A DNA stretch of 16,135 nucleotides from Bacillota bacterium. Its GTDB lineage: Bacteria; Bacillota; Sulfobacillia; RBS10-35; JAJYVN01. The notes under the pieces were generated by a model, which was not told the origin of the DNA, did no database searches, and saw nothing but the letters and a program-made list of their open reading frames with translations. Positions 6,816-16,135 of the stretch are shown piece by piece. The stretch is from positions 1-16,135 of the forward strand of contig JAJYVN010000034.1 in assembly GCA_021791995.1 (NCBI GenBank), in the 5' to 3' direction. The first letter of the stretch is position 1. Each line of letters starts with the position of its first letter. The position numbers and the translations under genes were made by a program.

Positions 6816-9800
6816 ATGGGAATGCGAATCAAACGCCGCGCGTTGTTTGCCGCCCTGGCCGCTACGGGTGCGGTGGCCGGCTTGGCGGCATGCTCCCGTG
6901 CATCCCGCGCCAAAGCTCAGGGGGAGCCTGTGGCCATCTTGCGCGATGACTTTCCCGGCGCGGAGTGGTCGGTTGTGGATCCGCTCTTGGGTGCTCTACG
7001 TCGCCTTGACCTCCGGGGTGAGGTGGTGGATGGCAGCCTCGTGAGCTCGCGCACTGAGCTTACGGCGGATCGCTACTCGGCGCTGATCTTGGCAGACTGC
7101 CGTCTGCTGCCGGCAAGTGCACTGTCACCGCTTTGGTCGTATCTGACAACTCCCGGTTCTTCTGGGCGGCCGGGAGTGCTGGCGAGTGTCGGTGGACCCG
7201 CGTTTGATCAGCTTTTGGGTCGTTCGGGGAAGGCGTGGCTACCCATGGGGCAGGTGCTGCTGCGGGCGGTTACGGCCCTAGCCAAGGAGCCTCCCTGGAG
7301 CGTTCCGTTCGGCGCTTGGTCTGTGCGTTCCGGAGGTGGAGCGTCTCGACCCGTCCTGCAGGGGCAGCCGCGCACCCTCGAACTGAGCGTTAGTGCGCTC
7401 GATGGGACGGCACTCGTGGGAGTGGATGCCCGTTTCGGCACCGGGGAAACACTCACTGTCTTCTCGGCACGAGGCAATGCCGAGACCACGCGGTTTGTTG
7501 TGGAGTGGGAGGACAGCGGCGGGACGTTATGGGTTGCCACTGTCCCGCTGAGCGAGGGCTTGCAGGGCTATGTCCTCGCCCCAACCGACTTCCAGTCGAC
7601 CGGAAGCACAACGCAGACGTTTGACCCGGGCACCGCTGTCCGGCTCTGGCTCGGCTTTGACACAACCTATACTGGTCCCCTGACTGGCGCACTACTACTC
7701 AACATCGTCGATTTCGCAACGACGGCAGCCTCTTCCACCCTCCAAGCGGTGCCCCAGCCACCGCGGTTGACAGGGATCTGGCCGGTGCCCCCAGGGGATG
7801 CGGATGAGGCGTTTGTGGCAGTCGATGCGGTGCAAGTGGAGCTCGCATCCGATCAGGTCTGGGTGCAGGGTCTCCCCGCGCTCCGTGGACTCACCGGCGT
7901 TGTGTTCCCCGTTTATCGGGCACGTGGATGGGGGATTCCGACCACGGAACTACCCGAACGCTTCGTGCCTCTCGCGGTTGCCAGTGGGGTGGATGGTGCC
8001 CGCCGAGGTGCGCCGGGAGCCGCGATTCTCCACTGGAGCGGTCCCCAGGCCGGAGGCGCCCAGGTTGTGATCGGGCTGCCCCCCAGTGCGCTGAAGGCGA
8101 ACGCACATTGGGTGGCCGAGTTCGTGGCACAGGCACTCGGTGGTGTCCTTGGCGGAGCGTGGCTGCAGGCGGCCGGTCCAGGCCCGGCGGTGGCTGCTGG
8201 TTCGAGCGGTGGCACGTTGCCTGCGGTGGTGCTGCAAGGGCGCGCTGCGACCAGCGGGCTTTCGGTCACCTTCCAGATCGACGGGAAAGGGGTCGGGACG
8301 GCGGCTGTGCAGCCTTTGATCGCGGCCGGTTCAGCCCTGGCAGCGGATGCCGCGCGGGGGCCATGGAGGAGCAGTCAGGTGGATGGTGCGCTACCCGCGC
8401 TGTCTCCCGGTGCCCACACACTGACGGTGGATCTCACCCTTGGCGCGCGGAAGGTGGACCGTCTGGCGATGCCGCTCCGAGCCTATACGACGCCGCCCGA
8501 GCGCAGCCAGACCCAGATCTCGCAGTCAGACGGGGAGTTCATGTCGAGCTCTCGACCCTGGCGGCCGGTCGGCGTCAACTACTGGCCGCGCTCGACCTCC
8601 GGGCTCGCGGCGGACCTTTTCGCCGAAGGATGGCTCAGCCCAGGGCTCTATGATCCCGATGTGGTAGAGGCGGATCTGGCGGTGCTTGCCGGGCTTGGGT
8701 TCAACGTGGTGACGGGGATCGAATATGAGGAGGAGGACCAGGCACCGGCACTCCGTGACTTTTTGGCGCGCTGTGATGCGCACGGTATTCGGGCCATGGT
8801 TTTTGTGAACGGTGGTGATCCGTTCTCCCCGGATCCCGCGACGCTCACCGCGCTGATCACGGCGGCGGACCTCCCGCAGGATGCCGCGCTCTTTGCCTAT
8901 GACCTCTGTTGGGATCCAGCGGCCGGGGACCAGTCGGAGCGGGCTGCGAATCTGTCGAGCGCGTGGGGATCCTGGATCGATGATCAGTATGGGAGCTTCG
9001 GCGCTGCTCAGGCGGTTTGGGGGTATCAGGGCGGAGCCGACGGACCGACGGATGCGCAGCTTTTGCAGGACGGGCCCTGGAGGGTCATGGTGGCTGCCTA
9101 CCGCCGCTTCATCGACGACACGGTGGCAGCGGGATACGCCCAAAGCTGGCGGGCGATCCGTAATCTCGGCGATACGCATGTGATCGGCGCACGCACCGGG
9201 GGAGGGGCGCGCATGGCTGTGGTGACGGGGATGCCGCTCGATCTGGCAAGCGGGGCTGCGTTTATGGATTTTTTGACACCGGAAGGGTATGGACTTGGTC
9301 CATCGTACGCGGATGCGGCTGCGGGTGGGCTGATTGCCTCCTGGGGCCGAGCGGTAAGCGCCGGCAAGCCCGTGTTCTGGATCGAGTGGGGCATGTCCAT
9401 TTGGGTGGACCCGGCTGGCCTTCGGACCGAGGCAGGAGAGCTCTATCAGAGCCTGTGGGATTTGATCCAGCGTAGCGGTTCCAATGGCGGCACCGGATGG
9501 TGGATGCCGGGTGGGTGGCGGGTCGACGAGGATTCGGATTACGGGATCCTGAACGCAGACGGCAGCTCGCGGCCGGCTGCGGTTGCCACGGCAGCGGCGG
9601 CAGAAACCATGGCTGCTCTCCAAGCCCTGCCGCAACCCACCCGGTGGATTGTGGCGGACCGCGATCAGTATGTTGCTGGCTATGCTGGAATCCAACAGGC
9701 CTTTGGCGCGCAGTATGCGGCGGATCTTCAGGCTGGGGAGCTCTTGGGCATCGAACTACCTGGGCAGGGTACCACTTCGATCAACTGCCCCTTGGTCGCG

Positions 9801-10157
9801 GTCGGGGGCGCCCCGTATTCCGGTACAGGACCGCTGCAGGCGCTGAACGCAGCCTTTGCGCGTGTGGAGGTTGGGGGCGTGGAACTTCCAAACGGGGGTA
9901 CGGCTTCTCTGCCCGGGACCCTGGTTGTGGAGATGGCTAACACCGCCCCCGCGATCTGGGAGAGTGACGTGGAGTTGGTAGTTGACCTGCCAGGTGGTCA
10001 GCGACAAACCGCCCAGATCTCGAACACCCCTGTCCCGTTCTGTGCCCGAGGGCAATTTGCCCCGATCTCCATGCCGGCCGTGCAGGGAGTGGTGACGTTG
10101 CGCTTACAAGCACGAGGCACGATCCCGTTTGGACCGATCTGGCGGCTCAAGGTGTGA
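6816..10157 (+). CDS. Exported lipoprotein with TIM-barrel glycoside hydrolase domain
   Basis: The 1113-residue protein begins with a lipoprotein signal: RR at 7-8, a hydrophobic stretch, and the lipobox LAAC ending at Cys26, so it should sit on the outer face of the membrane. Residues about 37-130 look like a Rossmann/GATase-like fold (SALILADCRLL...GVLASVGG). About 170-320 look like a beta-sandwich carbohydrate-binding type (VEWEDSGGTLWVATVPLSEG). More GATase-like and beta segments follow to about 565. The barrel runs from about 578 (RPVGVNYWPRS) to 920. FWIEWG places a candidate nucleophile at Glu857; the usual acid/base position reads YDLCWDP (Asp696/Asp700) rather than NEP. GTGWWMPGGW resembles barrel strand 8 of cellulase-like enzymes. 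A C-terminal beta domain ends the protein. The family (GH5-, GH42- or GH2-like clan A) and substrate are not certain; coupling to a GH2 beta-mannosidase-like gene suggests mannan or a related beta-glycan. ATG 6822 is an alternative start. Confidence 0.8.
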   Translation: MGMRIKRRALFAALAATGAVAGLAACSRASRAKAQGEPVAILRDDFPGAEWSVVDPLLGALRRLDLRGEVVDGSLVSSRTELTADRYSALILADCRLLPASALSPLWSYLTTPGSSGRPGVLASVGGPAFDQLLGRSGKAWLPMGQVLLRAVTALAKEPPWSVPFGAWSVRSGGGASRPVLQGQPRTLELSVSALDGTALVGVDARFGTGETLTVFSARGNAETTRFVVEWEDSGGTLWVATVPLSEGLQGYVLAPTDFQSTGSTTQTFDPGTAVRLWLGFDTTYTGPLTGALLLNIVDFATTAASSTLQAVPQPPRLTGIWPVPPGDADEAFVAVDAVQVELASDQVWVQGLPALRGLTGVVFPVYRARGWGIPTTELPERFVPLAVASGVDGARRGAPGAAILHWSGPQAGGAQVVIGLPPSALKANAHWVAEFVAQALGGVLGGAWLQAAGPGPAVAAGSSGGTLPAVVLQGRAATSGLSVTFQIDGKGVGTAAVQPLIAAGSALAADAARGPWRSSQVDGALPALSPGAHTLTVDLTLGARKVDRLAMPLRAYTTPPERSQTQISQSDGEFMSSSRPWRPVGVNYWPRSTSGLAADLFAEGWLSPGLYDPDVVEADLAVLAGLGFNVVTGIEYEEEDQAPALRDFLARCDAHGIRAMVFVNGGDPFSPDPATLTALITAADLPQDAALFAYDLCWDPAAGDQSERAANLSSAWGSWIDDQYGSFGAAQAVWGYQGGADGPTDAQLLQDGPWRVMVAAYRRFIDDTVAAGYAQSWRAIRNLGDTHVIGARTGGGARMAVVTGMPLDLASGAAFMDFLTPEGYGLGPSYADAAAGGLIASWGRAVSAGKPVFWIEWGMSIWVDPAGLRTEAGELYQSLWDLIQRSGSNGGTGWWMPGGWRVDEDSDYGILNADGSSRPAAVATAAAAETMAALQALPQPTRWIVADRDQYVAGYAGIQQAFGAQYAADLQAGELLGIELPGQGTTSINCPLVAVGGAPYSGTGPLQALNAAFARVEVGGVELPNGGTASLPGTLVVEMANTAPAIWESDVELVVDLPGGQRQTAQISNTPVPFCARGQFAPISMPAVQGVVTLRLQARGTIPFGPIWRLKV

Positions 10158-10159
10158 TT

Positions 10160-10165
10160 GGGAGG
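10160..10165 (+). promoter_or_regulatory. Ribosome binding site deciding the GH2 start
   Basis: GGGAGG lies just after the lipoprotein stop codon (10155-10157) and nine bases before GTG 10175. This argues against the upstream in-frame GTG 10154, which has no usable site. Confidence 0.6.
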
Positions 10166-10174
10166 CGATCGCGG

Positions 10175-12694
10175 GTGCGCATGGATCTTGGTGCCTTATC
10201 CTGGGAAGTCATGGGTTATTGGCCGAATGCGGGCCGTTTCCGTCCCGATCGACCCTTGGTCGGCCCTGTGCCGGCGACCGTGCCGGGCGCGGTGCAGGCT
10301 GACCTGCAGGCAGCGGGCGTCCTGCCCGATCTGAATGTTGGCTTTGCCAGCCGGGAGGCGGAGTGGGTCGAACACCGCGATTGGGTGTATCGGACGCACT
10401 TCCCTACCCCGGAGGGCGATGGTCTGCGGCGGTTTCTCCAGTTCGACGGGCTGGACCACAGTGGAGAGATTTCGCTGAATGGGCGGTCTCTGGGACGGTT
10501 CTCGGGCATGTTCCGTCCCGTGACCCTTGAGGTGACCGAACAACTCGCGGTACCGGGGGCGGACAACACCCTGACGGTGGCCTTTGATCCGCCCCCCGAG
10601 GTTACCGGTCAGATCGGATACACAAGCCGAATCGCTATCTTGAAGTCGCGTTTCAATTACCAATGGGACTGGTGTCCGCGGATTGTGCCTGTGGGCATTT
10701 GGGAGGACGCCCGGCTTGTGACGACGGGTCCCGTCCGCATCCTGGGGGTATCGGCCGTTGGGGACTGGGACGACAGCGCAGGGATCCTTGATGCCCGAAT
10801 CTTTCTGGAGGGACCGAACAGCGCGGCCCACAGGGTGGAAGTGCGCGTCGTTTCGGCCGAGGGACATCCCATCTGGACGGGGGAGGTAGCCTCAAGCGAG
10901 GGTACCGCACCCTTGGCGATCCGGGGGATGGCGAGCGATGAGCGACACCTCCACGTCCGCCTCTTCGGGGTGCGACCCTGGTGGCCTTCGGTTTTGGGTG
11001 CGCAGCCTTTGTATCGGGTAGAGGTGCGCGTGATCGGCCCGAATGGGGAGCAGAGTGACGAGTATGCCCTGGACACGGGTTTCCGCCGCATTGCCTTTGT
11101 GGCCAATCCAGGAGCACCGGAATCCGCTCTTCCCTACACCTGTCTCTGCAACGGTCAGCGCGTATTCCTGCAGGGGGTCAATTGGGTGCCGCCGAGCCCG
11201 CTCTACGGGCAGCTGCGTTCGGAGGACTATGCCCCACTTTTGGAGCGCTTCCGTCGCATGGGCTGCACGCTCTTGCGGGTTTGGGGTGGGGCGGTGATCG
11301 AACGGCAGGCCTTCTACGACCTCTGTGATGCGATGGGGCTTTTGGTCTGGCAGGAGTTTTTGCAGTCGTCTTCGGGCCTGGACAATGTACCCCCGGATGA
11401 TCCCACGCTGGTGGCAGAACTCGCCTTTGTCTCCTCGCACGCCATTTTGCGTCGGCGCGCGCATCCCTGTCTTGCCGCATGGGGCGGGGGCAACGAACTG
11501 ACGCAGTCGGACGGGACACCGGTGACAATAGCGCACCCGAACATCGCAGCTCTGGCGTCGCTCTTGGCAGAGGAGGACCCCGGCCGGATGTTCTTTCCGA
11601 GCAGCCCCTCCGGCCCACGCTTTGGCGGCAAGGTCGAGGATGCTGGGTTGGGACTGCATCACGACGTGCACGGACCCTGGGGCTACCGTGGTCATCCTGC
11701 GCAGTATGCATACTTCAATGCGGACGATGCGTTGGTCCGTTCGGAGATGGGGGCACCAGGTGCCAGTCGTATGGAAGTGCTGAACCGAATTGCGGCGGGG
11801 CATGCGCTCTGGCCGCCCAGTCACGCCAACCCGCTCTGGGTCCACCATGGCGAATGGTGGATTCAGTGGTACCAGATGCTCCAACTCTTTGGCCCGTGGC
11901 GCGAGGACCAGCCGGATCTTCCCGCCTATGTCGCCTGCAGCCGTTACCTGCAGGCGGAAGCCCTCCGCTACTGCATCGAATCCGTCCGCCGTCGCGAGCC
12001 AAAGGCGTCGGGCGCGCTGATCTGGATGGGCAATGAGCCCTATGCCAACACAGCGAACAACTCGCTTTTGGAGTATGACGGGGAGCCGAAGCCAGCCTAC
12101 GGTGTGCTGCGGCGTTCCTTTGCACCCCTGCACGCCTCTTGCCGCTACGAGCGCGTGGCGCACCGCCCCGGGGACGAGTTCTGTGGGGAGATCTGGATCC
12201 ACGCCCGTGGCGCAGAGCCACCCACCGAGGTGGTGGCGGAATTGTGGACTGTGCGAGGCGCTCTTCTTTTGCGCCAAGCGCTGCCTGTATCGCTTTCGTG
12301 TCCGCCATCGGCCCCCGTGGGCACGATCCGTTGGTCGGTGGAGCCCGTGCCGAGCGACGTCTTTCTGTTGCGGTTACACTGGGGAGACGCGGTCTGCCAG
12401 AGCTATGCCTTCACGGTGACCGATGGTCCACCCTTTGCCCCCCTGCGTCGACTTCCGTCTCCGGATCTGACTCTAGCGTGGAGTGGCGACGGCGTGCGGG
12501 TGCGGAACCAAGGTCCCGATGCGGCGCTGGGGGTCCACCTCTCTGCGCACGGGTGGGACGTTACCCCCAACGACTTTGACTGTCTCCCTGGTGAGGAGCG
12601 GCAGGTGCGGTTGGATCCCTTGCGTCCCACGATGATCCGTCCCGCGTGCATTCGGCTGGAGGCCATGGGATTGGCCCCGATCGTGTTGCGCTGA
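10175..12694 (+). CDS. GH2 beta-mannosidase-like glycoside hydrolase
   Basis: The protein has 839 residues from GTG 10175 (ATG 10181 is another option) and no signal peptide, so it is probably cytoplasmic. It follows GH2 architecture: an N-terminal jelly-roll (WEVMGYWPNAG, VPGAVQADL, WVYRTHFP, LQFDGLDHSGEISLNG), immunoglobulin-like domains, then the TIM barrel (FLQGVNWVPPSPLYG, LLRVWGGAVIE, VWQEF). The acid/base Glu441 is in WGGGNEL and the nucleophile Glu524 is in VRSEMGAPG, where SEFG is usual. HHGEWW, ALIWMGNEPYANTANNSLLEYDGEPKP (split here as ALIWMGNEPYAN and SLLEYDGEPKP) and the C-terminal beta domains also fit beta-mannosidase. It would remove terminal beta-mannose from oligosaccharides. 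The upstream gene's stop lies within 20 bases, so the two are translationally coupled. No sugar transporter is in the window. Confidence 0.88.
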   Translation: MRMDLGALSWEVMGYWPNAGRFRPDRPLVGPVPATVPGAVQADLQAAGVLPDLNVGFASREAEWVEHRDWVYRTHFPTPEGDGLRRFLQFDGLDHSGEISLNGRSLGRFSGMFRPVTLEVTEQLAVPGADNTLTVAFDPPPEVTGQIGYTSRIAILKSRFNYQWDWCPRIVPVGIWEDARLVTTGPVRILGVSAVGDWDDSAGILDARIFLEGPNSAAHRVEVRVVSAEGHPIWTGEVASSEGTAPLAIRGMASDERHLHVRLFGVRPWWPSVLGAQPLYRVEVRVIGPNGEQSDEYALDTGFRRIAFVANPGAPESALPYTCLCNGQRVFLQGVNWVPPSPLYGQLRSEDYAPLLERFRRMGCTLLRVWGGAVIERQAFYDLCDAMGLLVWQEFLQSSSGLDNVPPDDPTLVAELAFVSSHAILRRRAHPCLAAWGGGNELTQSDGTPVTIAHPNIAALASLLAEEDPGRMFFPSSPSGPRFGGKVEDAGLGLHHDVHGPWGYRGHPAQYAYFNADDALVRSEMGAPGASRMEVLNRIAAGHALWPPSHANPLWVHHGEWWIQWYQMLQLFGPWREDQPDLPAYVACSRYLQAEALRYCIESVRRREPKASGALIWMGNEPYANTANNSLLEYDGEPKPAYGVLRRSFAPLHASCRYERVAHRPGDEFCGEIWIHARGAEPPTEVVAELWTVRGALLLRQALPVSLSCPPSAPVGTIRWSVEPVPSDVFLLRLHWGDAVCQSYAFTVTDGPPFAPLRRLPSPDLTLAWSGDGVRVRNQGPDAALGVHLSAHGWDVTPNDFDCLPGEERQVRLDPLRPTMIRPACIRLEAMGLAPIVLR

Positions 12695-12697
12695 GTC

Positions 12698-14095
12698 TCA
12701 GAGGTTTGCGGCGATCGCGCCCCACACTGCCGGGGTCTCCTCTCCGAGGGCCCAGATGGCGACGCCGTTTAGGTGGAGTTGTTTCGCCAACGTGACCCGC
12801 TGCGCTACGGTCGTCTGGTTCTGAAACCAGACGACATGCTTCTGGCCACTGGCGGTGGTGTAGGTGAAGTACGGGTTGCGCGAAGTGGGGTCCAGATGAA
12901 TCGAGGCGCTATACTCCTTTTGCAGGGCCATCACGGATGTCAGGGGCAGTTCCGCGGCGGTGGTTTGGCCCTCGGGCCAATCGTACCCATACACGCCCGC
13001 CGCAAGCACGAGCTTGGAGGCCGGCACCCCATAGGTGTGTAGGAGCGAATGCATATTCTCGGTCACCCAGCTCCACGGGGAGATGGGGCCGGCCGGGCCG
13101 CCGCTCGAGTGGTGGTCGTAGAGCATGATCACTTCGTAGTTCACGTATGGTGCCAGGGCAGAGTAGTTGTAGGCGCTGTTCAGACTCGTTGGTACGCCGA
13201 TGGGGGGGAACACGTCAATCGACAGTTGGATATCAGAGGGCAACGCCGTCCGCAGATCGGCCATGAACTGGGTCAGGTTGGAGCTGACCGAGGGCGGGAG
13301 GTCCTCGAAGTCAATGTTGACCGCGCGGTAGCCATCGTTTTGGACCAACTGCGCGAGTGTGCCGATGGCCTTTTGCCTTGTTGCGCTGCTCGTCAGCATT
13401 CCCGCATTCGAGCCGGAGGATCCGGCGACGTTGTTGACGAGGATGCCCATCCGCACGCCATGGTCCGCGATCCAGCGGGCATCCGCCAGGTTTGGTTGGT
13501 TTGCCTTGAGCTGCCCACTGCCCGTGATACTGTACCAGAAGGCGAGCACTGTGTTGATGGATTGGTAGTGCGCCTGCACGGACGGGAACGAGCTGGGACT
13601 GCCCGTGTAGGCGTTCTCGTAGAACCCAATGATCTTTGGTGTGGGGAAGATCGCGGGCATCAAACGCGGTTGCCCCTGGCTTGAGACCGTCCAGAGCGTG
13701 GCGATCGCAACGAGTCCCAGGGCGGTTGCTCCCGCCGCCACTTGCGTGCGCCGGGGCAGGGCCCGAAACCAATGGACGGCGCCGCGCCACGATGCCGCCA
13801 TCGCCGTCCCGCCGCGACGGAGCCAGGGTTGCCGCTGCAGCCAGTGTCGCAGCTTTACCACAGCGCCCTGCCAAAACCGTCGAGCGCGTTCGGTCGGAAC
13901 CCCCCCGCGGTCCATCGTTCGTCTCAGCGCACGGCGCACTCGGGAAAAAAGCACGACCGGCCACCTCCGGGGGTAGTTTGCCCCGAGCAGCGTCCCGTGC
14001 CGTTGTTGAAGTTCCGCCAAGCCGTAGCGGTTGCTTGAGAATCTGACGATTGCGGCCATTACTAGTTGACTCAGACCAGTCGCCTTCTCTATCAT
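12698..14095 (-). CDS. Membrane-anchored GH18 family protein (YaaH/SleL type)
   Basis: Read from ATG 14095 the product has 465 residues. It has a strongly basic N-terminal part (about 1-115), one transmembrane helix (about 117-137, QVAAGATALGLVAIATLW), and an outside GH18 barrel: KIIGFYENAY at strand 1, INTVLAFWYSITGSG, the catalytic motif AVNIDFEDLPP with Glu264, IQLSIDVFPP, YEVIMLYDHH, LVLAAGVYGYDWP and GVAIWALGEETPAVW. This is the pattern of spore-associated cortex-lytic N-acetylglucosaminidases, which lack the full chitinase DxxDxDxE. A role in peptidoglycan or spore wall turnover is inferred. The start is doubtful because codons 1-10 overlap the groESL promoter and there is no Shine-Dalgarno; ATG at 14059, 13915 and 13801 are alternatives. 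It converges with the GH2 gene, with three bases between the stops. Confidence 0.85.
   Translation of the reverse strand: MIEKATGLSQLVMAAIVRFSSNRYGLAELQQRHGTLLGANYPRRWPVVLFSRVRRALRRTMDRGGVPTERARRFWQGAVVKLRHWLQRQPWLRRGGTAMAASWRGAVHWFRALPRRTQVAAGATALGLVAIATLWTVSSQGQPRLMPAIFPTPKIIGFYENAYTGSPSSFPSVQAHYQSINTVLAFWYSITGSGQLKANQPNLADARWIADHGVRMGILVNNVAGSSGSNAGMLTSSATRQKAIGTLAQLVQNDGYRAVNIDFEDLPPSVSSNLTQFMADLRTALPSDIQLSIDVFPPIGVPTSLNSAYNYSALAPYVNYEVIMLYDHHSSGGPAGPISPWSWVTENMHSLLHTYGVPASKLVLAAGVYGYDWPEGQTTAAELPLTSVMALQKEYSASIHLDPTSRNPYFTYTTASGQKHVVWFQNQTTVAQRVTLAKQLHLNGVAIWALGEETPAVWGAIAANL
14066..14095 (+). promoter_or_regulatory. Predicted sigma-A-type promoter of groESL
   Basis: -35 TTGACT (14066-14071), 18-base spacer, -10 TATCAT (14090-14095). 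Transcription would start at about 14102, placing the CIRCE operator at roughly +7 to +33, the usual place. It overlaps the 5' end of the divergent GH18 reading frame. Confidence 0.7.
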
Positions 14096-14108
14096 ACGGA
14101 CACAGGCG

Positions 14109-14135
14109 TTAGCACTCGATGCAAGTGAGTGCTAA
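14109..14135. promoter_or_regulatory. CIRCE operator (HrcA binding site)
   Basis: Perfect inverted repeat TTAGCACTC, nine-base spacer, GAGTGCTAA. This is the consensus CIRCE element bound by the HrcA repressor, which is released on heat shock. It controls groESL here. Being palindromic and intergenic, it could also influence the divergent GH18 gene. It contains an in-frame ATG (14119) that is not a credible groES start. Confidence 0.97.
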
Positions 14136-14160
14136 CAGGAACGTTCCGATCCATGGGGGA

Positions 14161-14166
14161 AGGAGG
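14161..14166 (+). promoter_or_regulatory. Ribosome binding site deciding the groES start
   Basis: AGGAGG lies nine bases before TTG 14176. This favours TTG over the ATG at 14119, which lies inside the operator. A second purine-rich site, GGAG at 14199-14202, stands six bases before CTG 14209. Confidence 0.6.
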
Positions 14167-14175
14167 GATGACAGG

Positions 14176-14499
14176 TTGGCGAGCAAACCGGTAAAGGGGG
14201 AGACGCAGCTGAACATCCGACCGCTTGGAGACCGGATTGTAGTGAAGGCGTTGGAAGAGGAGCAGAAGACGAAGTCGGGGATTGTGTTGCCGGATACGGC
14301 GAAGGAGAAGCCGCAACAGGGCAAGGTGCTGGCTGTTGGGAATGGTGCGTTCATTGAGAACAGCAAGGAGCGCCGACCGCTCGACCTCAAAGAGGGCGAC
14401 ACGGTCATCTTCTCCAAGTATTCCGGCACTGAGGTCAAGCTGGATGGCGAAGACGTCCTTATCCTCAGCGAGAGGGACGTTCTGGCCATCGTGCAATGA
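14176..14499 (+). CDS. groS: Co-chaperonin GroES
   Basis: GroES caps the GroEL ring during ATP-driven folding in the cytoplasm. The protein has 107 residues from TTG 14176: a short lead ASKPVKGETQ and then LNIRPLGDRIVVKALEEE, the mobile loop region TKSGIVLPDTAKEKPQQGKV, VLAVGNGA, LDLKEGDTVIFSKYSGTEVK and LSERDVLAIV. Canonical GroES begins at MNIRPLGDR, so CTG 14209 (96 residues) is a serious alternative start. It is transcribed under the CIRCE element, with groEL 70 bases downstream. Confidence 0.94.
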   Translation: MASKPVKGETQLNIRPLGDRIVVKALEEEQKTKSGIVLPDTAKEKPQQGKVLAVGNGAFIENSKERRPLDLKEGDTVIFSKYSGTEVKLDGEDVLILSERDVLAIVQ

Positions 14500-14569
14500 T
14501 ATCGAAGGAGCCAACCCGTGGATCCGCATCCCATGATCGGCGTTCATCTGTGGTTGAAGGAGGTAGCAC

Positions 14570-16135
<1,566 letters not shown>

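Noticed and set aside
8541..10157. Internal ATG (8541) preceded by GGGGAG, a possible second start giving a free catalytic domain
   Set aside because: The spacing is only three bases and the site lies in continuous coding sequence; no independent evidence supports it.
12695..12697. Terminator between the convergent GH2 and GH18 genes
   Set aside because: Only three bases separate the two stop codons and no hairpin with a T-run is visible at the junction.
14168..14194. Eight-codon leader frame (ATG to TAA) overlapping the groES start
   Set aside because: The ATG is one base from the Shine-Dalgarno, too close for initiation.

Overview
The window is GC-rich, densely coding bacterial DNA. The organism is probably a sporulation-capable or Bacillota-like bacterium. 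The evidence is a perfect CIRCE operator (the HrcA-type heat-shock operator) before groESL, strong AGGAGG-type ribosome binding sites with GTG and TTG starts, a membrane-anchored GH18 protein of the YaaH/SleL spore-enzyme type, and GroEL and IMPDH sequences close to the Bacillus type. No species can be named from this sequence.

Layout. Positions 1-298 are non-coding, with a tandem 10-bp repeat. Positions 299-2133 hold a decayed IS200/IS605-family element: a left-end hairpin, a tnpA pseudogene that has lost its HUH motif, a tnpB pseudogene with three in-frame stops, and a right-end hairpin. Era (ribosome-assembly GTPase) and MurC (UDP-MurNAc:L-alanine ligase) follow on the + strand. A second, shorter relic of the same element (4496 to about 5073) begins one base after the murC stop codon. 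It is followed by a clear sigma-A-type promoter and guaB (IMP dehydrogenase).

Next is a pair of carbohydrate-active genes. The first encodes a 1113-residue lipoprotein with a predicted TIM-barrel glycoside hydrolase domain. The second overlaps its end and encodes a GH2 beta-mannosidase-like enzyme with both catalytic glutamates visible. A convergent minus-strand gene encodes a type II membrane-anchored GH18 protein. Its annotated 5' end runs into the divergent groESL promoter. GroES is complete and GroEL runs off the right edge at codon 522.

How it works together. era, murC, guaB and groESL are housekeeping genes (ribosome maturation, peptidoglycan precursor synthesis, guanine nucleotide synthesis, protein folding under HrcA control). 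The lipoprotein and GH2 genes look like one translation unit for beta-linked glycan breakdown, with an outer-face enzyme and a cytoplasmic partner. The two IS relics share a left-end hairpin with a compensatory base-pair change and an identical +1 frameshift, so they descend from one lineage that was already damaged or was moved in trans. I found no clearly new defence or regulatory system. The most novel items are the unclassified lipoprotein glycosidase and the paired IS relics.
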